A stretch of 64,000 nucleotides of DNA, taken from Microvirga sp. ACRRW (GTDB taxonomy: Bacteria > Pseudomonadota > Alphaproteobacteria > Rhizobiales > Beijerinckiaceae). Position numbers and translations under genes: made by a program. The stretch is from positions 62,001-126,000 of the forward strand of contig NZ_JAKRNJ010000007.1 in the NCBI RefSeq assembly GCF_022346925.1. The letters run 5' to 3'. Below the pieces are notes generated by a model. It was not told the DNA's origin and ran no database searches. It saw only the letters and a program-made list of their open reading frames with translations. Positions 50,401 through 58,378 of the stretch are shown here, piece after piece (position 1 is the first letter of the stretch; the number at the start of each line of letters is the position of its first letter).

Positions 50401-50946
50401 CTGCACGCCCGCTGGGTTCAGGATCGGGATCATCACGTCGACGAAGTGGAATTCGGATTGGTGCGCGACGGTGGAGGATTCCGCCGTGTGGTCGTCGCCC
50501 ATGAGGGCAAGCACGCCGCCATGCTTGGAGGAACCGGCCATGTTGGCGTGGCGGAACACGTCGCCGGAGCGGTCGACGCCCGGCCCCTTGCCGTACCAGA
50601 GGCCGAACACGCCGTCATACTTGCCGTCGCCGCGAATCTCGGCCTGCTGCGAGCCCCAGACGGCGGTCGCCGCCAGCTCCTCGTTGAGGCCGGGCTGGAA
50701 GACGATGTTGGAAGGCTCAAGCCACTTCTTGGCCCGCCAGAGGTTCTGGTCCAGGCCGCCGATGGGCGAGCCGCGATAGCCGGAAACGAACCCGGCCGTG
50801 TTGAGGCCCGCCAGCCTGTCCCGCTCGCGCTGCATCAGCAGCATGCGGATGACGGCCTGGGTGCCGGTAATGAAAACGTGATCCTTGGTGAGATCGTACT
50901 TGTCGTCGAGCGTAACGCTGCGAAGCGCCACATGACCTTCGGCCAT
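47443..50946 (-). CDS. Indolepyruvate ferredoxin oxidoreductase family protein (fused subunits)
   Basis: A 1167-residue fusion of both IOR-like subunits. Order: TPP-dependent pyrimidine and transketolase-like domains (to about 600; with GCHYMVQWMDRSTDG and SGCPHNSS), a 4Fe-4S segment near 630-690 (CEACGDCSVQSNC; CNKDFSCVKGFCPS), then the gamma-type domain (VIITGVGGTGVVTIGAIL). Such enzymes oxidise aryl-pyruvates, or other 2-oxoacids, to acyl-CoA, passing electrons to ferredoxin. In aerobic alphaproteobacteria they serve catabolism of aromatic or branched amino acids. It stands alone under a possible palindromic operator at 51018-51032. Confidence 0.93.
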   Translation of the reverse strand: MAEGHVALRSVTLDDKYDLTKDHVFITGTQAVIRMLLMQRERDRLAGLNTAGFVSGYRGSPIGGLDQNLWRAKKWLEPSNIVFQPGLNEELAATAVWGSQQAEIRGDGKYDGVFGLWYGKGPGVDRSGDVFRHANMAGSSKHGGVLALMGDDHTAESSTVAHQSEFHFVDVMIPILNPAGVQEILDYGLYGYAMSRFCGTWVAFKCVKDNIESTASVDGSLDRVKIVMPDDFIMPPGGLNIRNRDGVLDQEARLQDYKRDAMLAFVRANNLNRIVLSGGRNPKIGIITVGKSYLDVRQALDELGLDEVKANDMGLRLYKVACPWPLSQRELLEFAQGLDKVIVVEEKRSLIEVQLREELYGTANQPLCIGKKDEGGNWLFPVKGALDPNDIAIVIGERLLQYHNNDDLRGRVARLHNAQEVLKLTNDVATRVPHFCSGCPHNSSTKVPEGMRAYAGIGCHYMVQWMDRSTDGFTQMGGEGANWIGESSFSKRGHVFQNLGDGTYNHSGILALRWSVDTKTNVTYKILFNDAVAMTGGQPHEGKLTVDMIARQVREEGVERIALVTDEPHKYPKTIRWPSGMTIHHRDELDAVQRDLAEIPGVTVMIYDQTCASEKRRRRKRGEFPDPDKRVIINDLVCEACGDCSVQSNCVAVQPVQTEFGRKRQIDQSNCNKDFSCVKGFCPSFVTVHGAKVKKAVPETASTDGMTFKPLPDPAIPAIDRTFNVIITGVGGTGVVTIGAILGMAAHLEGKGMGMIDMAGLAQKGGAVYSHVRLANRQEDIHAIRVSAESAHLVLGCDLVVTGTKKVLASVKQGQTALVVNTAEVMPGEFTRNADFSLPTERLKRTIKGAAGENGVAFVDATAIATALLGNSIAANMFMLGYAYQIGSVPLSSAAIEKAIELNGEAVKMNLSAFTWGRRAAAEPGVIAAMMNALKAPNDELKISETLDEVIDRRVEFLSAYQNKRYGQRYRAQVQRVREAEANVVPGSTALTDAVARSLFKLMAYKDEYEVARLYTDGHFERQVASTFEGENLRYEFHLAPPMLAKKDPVTGVPKKMSFGPWMMKAFRVLAKFKALRGTPLDVFGYTHERRTERELIREFEGRIGEIVAKLNADNHAVAVGLANIPQKIRGFGHIKERNLEVAKKEEADLLAKFRAEQQPTLPIAAE

Positions 50947-51017
50947 GCCGTTCCTCCTTGGAGCCCTCTGCCCCGCCCGCCGGTTTTTCCCGGTTCTTCT
51001 TGGTTTTTTGTATTTAC

Positions 51018-51032
51018 GTCAGCAATGCTGAC
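51018..51032. promoter_or_regulatory. Perfect 15-base palindrome between divergent genes
   Basis: GTCAGCA-A-TGCTGAC, 71 bases upstream of the IOR start and 134 bases upstream of the DUF1007 start, with A/T-rich flanks. It has the shape of a dimeric repressor site. The regulator is not identified in the window. Confidence 0.45.
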
Positions 51033-51166
51033 ATAAGTGCCCGACCGCGTCAATCGAGCGATTCTAAGGTACGAGCCTTTGTTTCGCCTCCATTAACCAT
51101 AAAGCCTCTAGACCTATCGTTCCGGCTTCCGTAACCGCTTGGAAGCGCAGCTTTTGAAGTCAACGC

Positions 51167-51808
51167 ATGAACAGCCGTCTCGGTCTCACCCTTTGCCTCG
51201 CCTCCTTGCTGACAGGGTTCAGCCTGCCTGCTGCAGCCCATCCCCATGTGTGGATTACGGCCAAGGCGGAGGTGGTCTTCGCGGACGGGAAAGTGACGGG
51301 CATCCGCCACAACTGGACCTTCGACGAGGCCTATACGGCCTATGTCACCCAAGGCCTCGACAAGAACAGCGACGGCAAGCTGACCTCTGAGGAATTGCAG
51401 GAGCTGGCGGACGAGAACGCCGCCGGACTCGCCGATTTCGAGTATTTCACGACCCTGAAGGTGTTCGGTAAGGCACAAGCCTTCGATACACCCCGCGAGG
51501 CCCGGATGGTCATGGACGACAAGAAGGTCGCCATGTCCTTCCTTCTGCCCCTGAAGGCACCCACCTCGGTCACCGGCCCCATGGCCATCGAGATCGATGA
51601 CAACAGCTTCTTCGTCTATTTCAGCCTCGTGGACAAAGCCGCCGTGACGCTCGCCAACGCGCCCCAGGGCTGCGTGACCAATATCGCTAAGGCCAAGCCG
51701 CTCGATGCGGCCATGCAGCAGATCCTGCAAGACGAAGGCGCCATTCAGGAATCCGGCGCGAACTTCACCATGGAATATTCCAACCGGGCGATCATCGCAT
51801 GTCCGTGA
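51167..51808 (+). CDS. DUF1007 family periplasmic protein with EF-hand
   Basis: A 213-residue exported protein. After a signal peptide (ending PAAA) the family motif HPHVWI appears at the mature N-terminus. It holds one canonical EF-hand loop, DKNSDGKLTSEE (65-76). DUF1007 proteins commonly accompany NicO-type nickel/cobalt permeases, and the downstream gene is one; stops and starts overlap by 10 bases. It could bind metal in the periplasm and hand it over to, or regulate, the permease (inference). Confidence 0.88.
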   Translation: MNSRLGLTLCLASLLTGFSLPAAAHPHVWITAKAEVVFADGKVTGIRHNWTFDEAYTAYVTQGLDKNSDGKLTSEELQELADENAAGLADFEYFTTLKVFGKAQAFDTPREARMVMDDKKVAMSFLLPLKAPTSVTGPMAIEIDDNSFFVYFSLVDKAAVTLANAPQGCVTNIAKAKPLDAAMQQILQDEGAIQESGANFTMEYSNRAIIACP

Positions 51809-52821
51809 CCTCCGCTCCGCTTGCCTCCCCTGCCTCCAGTCCGGCGCGGTTCTGGCAGAGGCTCGGCCTGGCGGCTCTCGCCGTCGCCTTCATGGCCACC
51901 GCCATGGGTCTGCTCGCCCTCTGGATCGGCCCTGTCGGTGCGCCCGCTCCCCGCAGCCCCTTCGGCATGGGAATCCGGGAGGCCGCTCCTTCCGGGAATT
52001 TCGGCGCTTGGCTTCTCTCCATCCAATCCGGTTTCTACACCAGCCTTCAGGGCAGCGTGCGCGCTCTGAAAGAGAGTGGCGCGGCCTGGGGCTCGCTCCT
52101 GTTCGTCGGCTTCGCCTATGGCGTTTTCCACGCCGCCGGACCGGGACACGGCAAGGGCGTGATCTCGGCCTATCTGGTGGCGGACGAAAAGGCCCTGCGC
52201 AAAGCCTTCACCTTAAGCTTCGCAGCCGCTTTCGTGCAGGCGCTGGTTGCCATTCTCATCGTCGGCACAGTGAGCCTCGTGCTGCGTGCCACGGCCTCCA
52301 CCATGAACAAGCTCGCCATGAACGTGGAGCTTGTGAGCTTCATCGCCGTCGCCCTGCTCGGCCTCGCGATTACCTGGCGCAAGAGCGGCAAGGTGCTGGG
52401 CGTGCTGGCGCTCGCGAAGAACCCGTTGAGCAATGTGCCGGAAGCAAGCTGCGATCACGTGCATCTGCCGCCGCCTGAGGAGGTCAACCGCCTCACGCGC
52501 TTCCGCGACATGGCGGGCGTGGCGATTGCCGCCGGCATCCGCCCCTGCGCGGGCGCGCTGATCGTGCTCGTCTTCTCCCTGGCACAAGGCCTCTTCGCGG
52601 CGGGCATCGCCGCCACCTTCGCCATGGCTCTTGGCACGGCGCTCACCACCAGCGCCATCGCGGCCATTGCCGTTTTTGCGAAGACACTCGCCTTGAAGCT
52701 GGCGGGCGGACGCGGCGCGACTGGCGCGATTGCCATCGCGAGCCTCGAACTGCTTGCTGCCGCCTTCGTGCTGGTGCTGGGTGCAAGCCTGCTCATCGGC
52801 CTCTGGAGCCAGGGTCTCTGA
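51799..52821 (+). CDS. NicO/RcnA-like nickel/cobalt transporter
   Basis: A 340-residue inner-membrane protein with about six to seven membrane segments. NicO signatures are VFHAAGPGHGKGVISAYLVA near residue 110 and GIRPCAGALIVLVFSLAQG near 240, with a His-containing loop between (CDHVHLPPPEE). RcnA-like members export Ni2+ and Co2+; others import. The direction cannot be told. It overlaps DUF1007 by 10 bases, so they are translated together. Confidence 0.9.
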   Translation: MSVTSAPLASPASSPARFWQRLGLAALAVAFMATAMGLLALWIGPVGAPAPRSPFGMGIREAAPSGNFGAWLLSIQSGFYTSLQGSVRALKESGAAWGSLLFVGFAYGVFHAAGPGHGKGVISAYLVADEKALRKAFTLSFAAAFVQALVAILIVGTVSLVLRATASTMNKLAMNVELVSFIAVALLGLAITWRKSGKVLGVLALAKNPLSNVPEASCDHVHLPPPEEVNRLTRFRDMAGVAIAAGIRPCAGALIVLVFSLAQGLFAAGIAATFAMALGTALTTSAIAAIAVFAKTLALKLAGGRGATGAIAIASLELLAAAFVLVLGASLLIGLWSQGL

Positions 52822-52936
52822 CCTGCTTGAGGGTTGCGCCAAGCGCAAAGCTGCCGACGCGGCCCTTCATTTGCATGCGTTGCGACACGGGAAAGCGCTC
52901 GCTATAGCTCCGGCCTTCAGACACAGGGGCCAGGGC

Positions 52937-53551
52937 GTGTCCACCACATCATCCGCAAGCGCGCATCGTCTTTACGAAGACATCTTCGCAGGGTTCACCG
53001 GCACGCTGATGGTTGCGCTCGGCGTGACGCTCTACACGAAAGCGACGCTCCTGACCGGCGGCACGGCAGGATTGGCGCTGCTGCTGCAATACGCAACGCA
53101 GCTCGATTTCGGCACGCTGTTTTTCGCCATCAACCTGCCCTTCTACGCGCTTTCGATTCTGCGCATGGGCTGGAAGCTCACGGTACGCACCTTCCTCGCC
53201 GTGCTTCTGGTATCCTATCTCTCGAAGCTCACGCCTTCCTGGATCAGCATCGACAACCTCAACCCGATCTATGCGGCGATCATGGGCGGCGTGCTGATGG
53301 GCGTGGGCCTGCTCGTTCTCTTCCGGCACCGCACGAGCCTCGGCGGCGTCAACATCCTCGCGCTGTACGCGCAGGAGCGATACGGCATCCGCGCGGGGTA
53401 TGTGCAACTCACCATCGATGCGGTGATCCTTCTCTCGTCGCTCTTCGTGATCGAACCATCGAAGGTCGCGCTCTCGCTCGTCGGCACCGCCGTGCTCAAC
53501 CTGATCCTCGCAACCAATCACCGTCCCGGACGTTACATGGGCGTCAGCTAA
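52937..53551 (+). CDS. YitT family membrane protein
   Basis: A 204-residue protein with about five membrane segments (GFTGTLMVALGVTLYTKATL, GGTAGLALLLQYAT, AAIMGGVLMGVGLLVLF, and so on). It is a YitT/DUF161 protein lacking the C-terminal DUF2179 domain. I chose the GTG at 52937 (VSTTSSASAHRLYED) because AGGGGCCAGGG lies upstream and the upstream open frame reads as shadow of the NicO gene end. Function unknown. It converges on, and by 4 bases overlaps, the gamma-glutamyltransferase gene. Confidence 0.82.
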   Translation: MSTTSSASAHRLYEDIFAGFTGTLMVALGVTLYTKATLLTGGTAGLALLLQYATQLDFGTLFFAINLPFYALSILRMGWKLTVRTFLAVLLVSYLSKLTPSWISIDNLNPIYAAIMGGVLMGVGLLVLFRHRTSLGGVNILALYAQERYGIRAGYVQLTIDAVILLSSLFVIEPSKVALSLVGTAVLNLILATNHRPGRYMGVS

Positions 53552-55143
53552 AGCCCGAGCGATCCGCCGTCCGAACGCGGATCGTGCACCGCCTCCACGC
53601 GGCCATTGCGCGGATGCTTCACGAGCATGCCTGCATGGCCCATAGAATCCGCATAAGGCTTACCCATCTCCTCGACCGGATGGCCATAGCTTGAAAGCAC
53701 GCGCAGCAAACTCGGATCGAAGCGATCCTCCACCTTCAACGTTGCTGATGGCGCCTTCCAGCTCTTGCCGAACGTCCAGCGCGGCGCGTCCACCGCATCT
53801 GCAATACTCATGCCGAAATCCGCGTAGCGCGTAAAGATTTGTCCCAGGATCTGCGGCTGCGGCTCGCCGCCCATGGTGCCGTAGGAGAGCACGCGCCCAT
53901 CGTTGAACACCCCAAGTCCCGGATTGAGCGTGTGAAACGGCTTCTTGCCCGGCTCCAGCGCGCGCATGCTCTTCGGATCGAGCGAGAACGCAAAGCCCCT
54001 GTTGTGCCAATGGATGCCGGTCGACGGCAGCACGCAGCCCGAGCCGAAGGCCCAATAGACCGACTGGATGTAGGACACGGCCAACCCATCCTTGTCGATG
54101 CAGCCCATCCAGATCGTGTCGCCATCGGCAGGGCGCGGCGGATAAGGTGCGGCGCGGCGCATGTCGATCATCGCCGCTTCCTTCTCGAACACGTCGCGCG
54201 TGAGGAACGATGCAGGCTCGGGCGTCAGCTCACGCGGATCGGCGACCACCTTGTCGCGGATCGCGAAAGCGCGTTTTCCCGCCTCGATGAGGGCGTGATG
54301 ATGCTCCGGCGTCTCGCCATGCTTCACATCGAGCCGATGAAACAGGCCGAGCATCAGCAGCGCGGCGAGTCCCTGGCTCGGCGGCGGCATGTTGTAAACG
54401 GTCGAGTGCTTCAGCTCCACGGAAAGCGGCTTCACCACGCGCGCCTGATAGGTCTCGATGTCCTTGCGCGTGATCGGGCTTCCGATGCGCTCCAGGTCGG
54501 CTGCGATCTCGCGCCCCACATCGCCGCGATAGAAATCGGCGAAGCCTGCATGGGCCAATTGCTCCAGCGTCTCCGCGAGCTTGGGAGCGCGCCGTGTCTC
54601 GCCGGCCGGTTGCAGCTTACCGTCGACCAGGAAGGCGTCAGCGAAGCCAGGAGCCGCAAAGAGCGCCTCCCGCTCCAGCAGGCCATAACGCCCTTCGGAT
54701 GCGCCGATCCTGTAGCCTTCGCGGGCAAGACGGATGGCATCGGTGAGCAGCATGTCACGGGGTAATTGTCCGCCGAGCGCCTTGGCGAGTTTCAGCGCCA
54801 GCCCCCATCCGCTCACCGCACCGGCGACGGTCACCGCCGCATCGGGCCCGCGCGGCGGGATGCTCTCATATTCTTTGTCCCGGTAGCGCTTGATGGTAGC
54901 GAGCGACCCGGCAGGCCCTGAAGCGTCAAGGGCATGGACCCGGCCCTTGGGCTCCCGCACCAGCCAGAACCCGTCGCCGCCGAGACCGTTCATGTGGGGA
55001 TAAACCACGGCGATGGTGGCCGCCATGGCGACCATGGCCTCCACGGCATTGCCGCCCGCGGCCAGGATCGTCTGGCCGGTCTCGGCGGCTGCCATATGGG
55101 GAGCCGCGACGGCGGCGGTCGAGAAAACGGGGGTCTCGGGCAT
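53548..55143 (-). CDS. Gamma-glutamyltransferase family protein
   Basis: A 531-residue N-terminal-nucleophile hydrolase-type protein (GGT fold). The N-terminal half has AAGGNAVEAMVAMAATIAVV and NGLGGDGFWLV; the probable autoprocessing Thr is in DGDTIWMGCIDKDG, and GTMGGEPQPQILGQI follows in the small-subunit part. No signal peptide is clear, unlike many periplasmic GGTs, so it may be cytoplasmic and act on gamma-glutamyl compounds or related amides. The start is the ATG at 55143; an ATG at 55167 is possible. Confidence 0.88.
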   Translation of the reverse strand: MPETPVFSTAAVAAPHMAAAETGQTILAAGGNAVEAMVAMAATIAVVYPHMNGLGGDGFWLVREPKGRVHALDASGPAGSLATIKRYRDKEYESIPPRGPDAAVTVAGAVSGWGLALKLAKALGGQLPRDMLLTDAIRLAREGYRIGASEGRYGLLEREALFAAPGFADAFLVDGKLQPAGETRRAPKLAETLEQLAHAGFADFYRGDVGREIAADLERIGSPITRKDIETYQARVVKPLSVELKHSTVYNMPPPSQGLAALLMLGLFHRLDVKHGETPEHHHALIEAGKRAFAIRDKVVADPRELTPEPASFLTRDVFEKEAAMIDMRRAAPYPPRPADGDTIWMGCIDKDGLAVSYIQSVYWAFGSGCVLPSTGIHWHNRGFAFSLDPKSMRALEPGKKPFHTLNPGLGVFNDGRVLSYGTMGGEPQPQILGQIFTRYADFGMSIADAVDAPRWTFGKSWKAPSATLKVEDRFDPSLLRVLSSYGHPVEEMGKPYADSMGHAGMLVKHPRNGRVEAVHDPRSDGGSLGL

Positions 55144-55183
55144 TGGTAGGAACCTAGGATAACGCATCACAAGCCAGCCGCCC

Positions 55184-55286
55184 GTGTCATTCCCGGCCGG
55201 AGCGCAGCGAAGGGGAAGGGAATCCACCCGCACGCTCGGCGCTATGGATCCCCTTCCCGGCCCTAAAGGGCCGCCGGGGATGACAC
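55184..55286. repeat. GTCATTCCCGG intergenic inverted repeat
   Basis: Arms GTGTCATTCCCGGC (55184-55197) and GCCGGGGATGACAC (55273-55286) match with one wobble; a second purine/pyrimidine pair (GGGGAAGGGAATCC and GGATCCCCTTCCC) lies inside. It has the same style as the repeat at 47329-47429. Confidence 0.65.
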
Positions 55287-55381
55287 AAGGGTGAACTGCG
55301 TCATGATAGAAGACGCACAAACCTTGCACGGGAGGGGGCGTTTAGGGTAGTCCCTTCGGCGTGATTAAGGAGTACGAACCC

Positions 55382-55618
55382 GTGGCTCAGGCGAAAAGCA
55401 CCAACTGGCGCAACCTCATCACCGTGATCAGCATCATGATTCTGGTCGGTGCGGAGGTCTTCGGCGTGGCGATCTCCGCCGGCTGGGCCATCGCGGGTCT
55501 GTTCGAGCTGGGCCATATCGTGGGCTATGTGCTCATGGGCCTGTTCAGCCTGCTCGCCATCTACTTCCTAGTGAACCTCTGGCGCCGCTGCGTCGCCACC
55601 GAGCCCCTGGCCGAATAA
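55382..55618 (+). CDS. Small two-helix membrane protein
   Basis: A 78-residue protein (VAQAKSTNWRNLITV...) with two membrane segments (about residues 12-36 and 42-64) and a basic loop near the end (NLWRRC). The GTG at 55382 is chosen because AAGGAG (55366-55371) lies 10 bases upstream; an earlier GTG lacks such a site. No family is recognised with certainty. It ends 2 bases before the convergent DUF1850 gene. Confidence 0.65.
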   Translation: MAQAKSTNWRNLITVISIMILVGAEVFGVAISAGWAIAGLFELGHIVGYVLMGLFSLLAIYFLVNLWRRCVATEPLAE

Positions 55619-55620
55619 GC

Positions 55621-55989
55621 TCACGGGCTCTTACACACCCTCATCACGACAGGGTCGGCATCCGCCGGCACATAGGCCTCCATCGGGCGGCATTGCCCGT
55701 CCATGCAGACCCGCCAATCCGCCGTCGCGCCCGAGCGGCGCATGACCACTTCGGCCTGAGGCGGCACCTTCGGCCTCCACACGTAAGATCCGTTGACGAG
55801 CCGTGCCTCCGGCGGCGGCTCCATGCCTGCACCCGAACCCTTCACCCGCGCCTCGACGAGTTCGAGCCCCGCGGGCGTGGCGCGCCAATCCTCTTCCCAA
55901 GCGATCTTTTCGACCGAATGCGTCCAGGCAAGGGTCATCGCACTCACCATCAGCGGCGCGACGACCTTGCCTGCGACGAGACAGATCAT
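55621..55989 (-). CDS. DUF1850 family protein, TRAP-transporter partner
   Basis: A 122-residue protein with an N-terminal hydrophobic segment, then LAWTHSVEKIAWEEDWR, the clear DUF1850 signature. Such genes almost always follow fused TRAP permeases of the TAXI type, as here, where the ATG overlaps the permease stop by 4 bases. The role is unknown; an accessory or assembly function in transport is inferred. Confidence 0.9.
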   Translation of the reverse strand: MICLVAGKVVAPLMVSAMTLAWTHSVEKIAWEEDWRATPAGLELVEARVKGSGAGMEPPPEARLVNGSYVWRPKVPPQAEVVMRRSGATADWRVCMDGQCRPMEAYVPADADPVVMRVCKSP

Positions 55990-58286
55990 GAATGCGCGGG
56001 CGTGAGCGGCGCCGAGGCCTTGCGGGTTTTCCAGATATGGTACCCGACAAACAGCGCTGAGAGCACGAAGCCGATTTCATCGGTGATCGGGATCGCGGCG
56101 ACGAGCAAGGCAGCAGCGACCGTTGCCCAGAGCCGTTCCCACCATGCCAGAGGCTTCAGGAAGAAGCCGATGGCTGCCATTCCCCATAGCGCCATGGCGA
56201 GCGTCGCCTTGAACACGATGTAGACCACGGCCAGCCAATAGCCCGCGCCCTCGAGACCCGGCACGGGCTGCAGCATCAGGTTCGGATCGTATACGGCCAT
56301 GTAGGGCACGACGAAGCCCGGCAGCGCGATCTTCACGGCCTGCACGCCGATCTTGAGCCCCGATTCCTTCGCCATCGGAGCCGCAGCGAATGCCGCAAGC
56401 GCCACCGGCGGCGTGAGATCCGCCATGATGCCGAAATAGAACACGAACATGTGCGAGACGATGAGCGGCACATCGAGCTGCAGCAGGATGGGTGCCGCCA
56501 GTGACGAGGTGATGATGTAGTTCGGAATCGTCGGAATACCCATGCCGAGGATCAGGCTGAAGATCATCGTCAGCACGAGGGCTGCAAAAATGTTGTCCTT
56601 GCCGATGGAGATCATCCATGTGCCGACAATAGTGCCGAGACCCGTCAGCGTCATCGTGCCGATCACGATGCCGACGACCGCGCAGGCGAGGCCCACCGGC
56701 AGCGCCTGACGCGCACCATCCGCCATGGCATCGACGCAGGCCTGAAGCGTCAGGCGGCCGCGACCGGAAAACGCATTCCACAGGGACAAAGCGGCGACGA
56801 CGAGCACAACGAGCGTCACGCTCGATGCAAGCGAATAAGCCGAGACGAGAGCGAGGCCGATCCAGAACGCAACGCGCAGGGCGGGCGTGCCGAGACCGGT
56901 CACGATGGCCGTGCCGAGAATGAGCGCCACCGTCAGCGACAGGCCGACCGCGCCGGCGAAGAGCGGCGTATAGCCTGCGAAGAGCAGGTAGACGAGAACG
57001 CCGAGCGGCGCGATGAGGAACCACTTCGTCTTCAGCTCGGTCCACGCATTCGGCAGCTCGGATTTCGGCAGGCCGCGCAGGTGGCGTTTTCCGGCTTCGA
57101 GATGCACTGCGAGATAGCAGGATGCGAAGTAGAGAAGCGCCGGAATGATCGCCGCTTTCACGATCTCAGAATACGGCACGTCGATGGTCTCGGCCATGAT
57201 GAAGGCGACTGCGCCCATGACCGGCGGCATGATCTGCCCACCCATGGACGATGTCGCTTCCACGCCACCTGCGAAAGCGGACGGAAAACCGAAGCGCTTC
57301 ATCAGCGGGATTGTGAATTGTCCCGAGGCGACCACATTCGCAACACCCGAGCCCGAAACGGTGCCCATGAGCGCGGAGGACGCCACGCAGACCTTGCCCG
57401 GCCCGCCCTGCTTGTCGCCGAACACGGCCATCGAGATATCGTTGAAGAAATCGATGACGCCCGCCTTCTCCATGAAGGCGCCGAACAGGATGAACAGGAA
57501 GATGTAGGTCGCCGACACCAGGGTCGGCGTGCCGTAGATGCCTTCCGTGCCAAAAGCCATGTGCTCGATGACCTGATCGAGCGAATAGCCGCGATGATCG
57601 AGCGGCGCGGGCAGATAATGGCCGAACAGGCAATAGGCGAGGAACAGGCCCGCCACGATGGGAAGCGCAATGCCCATCACGCGCCAGACCAGATAGAACA
57701 GAACCACGAGCGCCGCGATGCCGGAGATGAGATCGCCCGTCGTCATATCGCCGGCGCGGATCACGAGATCGTTGTAGAACGCCCATTGATAAAGGCCGAC
57801 GGCGAAGCCCACGAAGCCCACGAGCCATCCCATGAGATGCATGACTGAGGAACCTGAGCGGTGATTGGCAACCATCGCGCCCGCGACGAGGCACAGAAAG
57901 CCGACATGCATGGCGCGCACGACCTGGCTCGGCACGCTGCCGCCGAACCAGAGCACGAGTCCGAAGGCAACCGCGATCGCGATCCAGCCGAGAAGCCCGT
58001 CGATGAGGCCGCGCCGCCGTACGGCAAGGGAGGCCAGCCATGCGGCCCAGGCCGCCATGACGACATAGAAGATCTGGAACAGGCTCACGCCGAGGAAGAA
58101 CGGCTGATCGAGCGGAATGCCGAAAGACGTGATGATCTGGAAGGTTGAGAACGACACCGCGATCCAGAACAGCAGCTTGCCCCAGAAACCTTCGCCGAAG
58201 CTCTCCGGCAAGCCATGCTCCGGATTCACGCTCTCGGCAGGTGCTTCCATCTGGGCGAGTTCGGATGTGTTCGCACTCTGGCTCAT
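55986..58286 (-). CDS. TRAP transporter permease, fused small and large subunits (TAXI type)
   Basis: A 766-residue polytopic protein combining the four-helix (DctQ-like) and twelve-helix (DctM-like) TRAP components. The large-subunit signature GGQIMPPVMGAVAFIMAE and the second-half MGIPTIPNYIITSSLAAP / PPVALAAFAAAPMAKESG are clear. It uses an ion gradient to import an organic anion delivered by the TAXI binding protein encoded upstream; glutamate-like or other carboxylates are possible. It overlaps the DUF1850 gene and is separated from the binding-protein gene by a terminator-like hairpin. Confidence 0.94.
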   Translation of the reverse strand: MSQSANTSELAQMEAPAESVNPEHGLPESFGEGFWGKLLFWIAVSFSTFQIITSFGIPLDQPFFLGVSLFQIFYVVMAAWAAWLASLAVRRRGLIDGLLGWIAIAVAFGLVLWFGGSVPSQVVRAMHVGFLCLVAGAMVANHRSGSSVMHLMGWLVGFVGFAVGLYQWAFYNDLVIRAGDMTTGDLISGIAALVVLFYLVWRVMGIALPIVAGLFLAYCLFGHYLPAPLDHRGYSLDQVIEHMAFGTEGIYGTPTLVSATYIFLFILFGAFMEKAGVIDFFNDISMAVFGDKQGGPGKVCVASSALMGTVSGSGVANVVASGQFTIPLMKRFGFPSAFAGGVEATSSMGGQIMPPVMGAVAFIMAETIDVPYSEIVKAAIIPALLYFASCYLAVHLEAGKRHLRGLPKSELPNAWTELKTKWFLIAPLGVLVYLLFAGYTPLFAGAVGLSLTVALILGTAIVTGLGTPALRVAFWIGLALVSAYSLASSVTLVVLVVAALSLWNAFSGRGRLTLQACVDAMADGARQALPVGLACAVVGIVIGTMTLTGLGTIVGTWMISIGKDNIFAALVLTMIFSLILGMGIPTIPNYIITSSLAAPILLQLDVPLIVSHMFVFYFGIMADLTPPVALAAFAAAPMAKESGLKIGVQAVKIALPGFVVPYMAVYDPNLMLQPVPGLEGAGYWLAVVYIVFKATLAMALWGMAAIGFFLKPLAWWERLWATVAAALLVAAIPITDEIGFVLSALFVGYHIWKTRKASAPLTPAHS

Positions 58287-58319
58287 CGCGCCGCGTCTCC
58301 TGAAAATTTATTGTTCTTG

Positions 58320-58355
58320 TCATTAAAAAGCCGGAGCAGGTTCACTGCCCCGGCT
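58320..58355 (-). terminator. Intrinsic terminator/attenuator between binding-protein and permease genes
   Basis: On the minus strand AGCCGGGGCAG-TGAAC-CTGCTCCGGCT is an 11-base stem (one G-T pair) followed by TTTTTAATG. It lies in the 92-base gap inside the TRAP operon and probably gives more binding protein than permease. Confidence 0.82.
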
Positions 58356-58378
58356 GGAATGTAAATCGGCCAAAGGGT

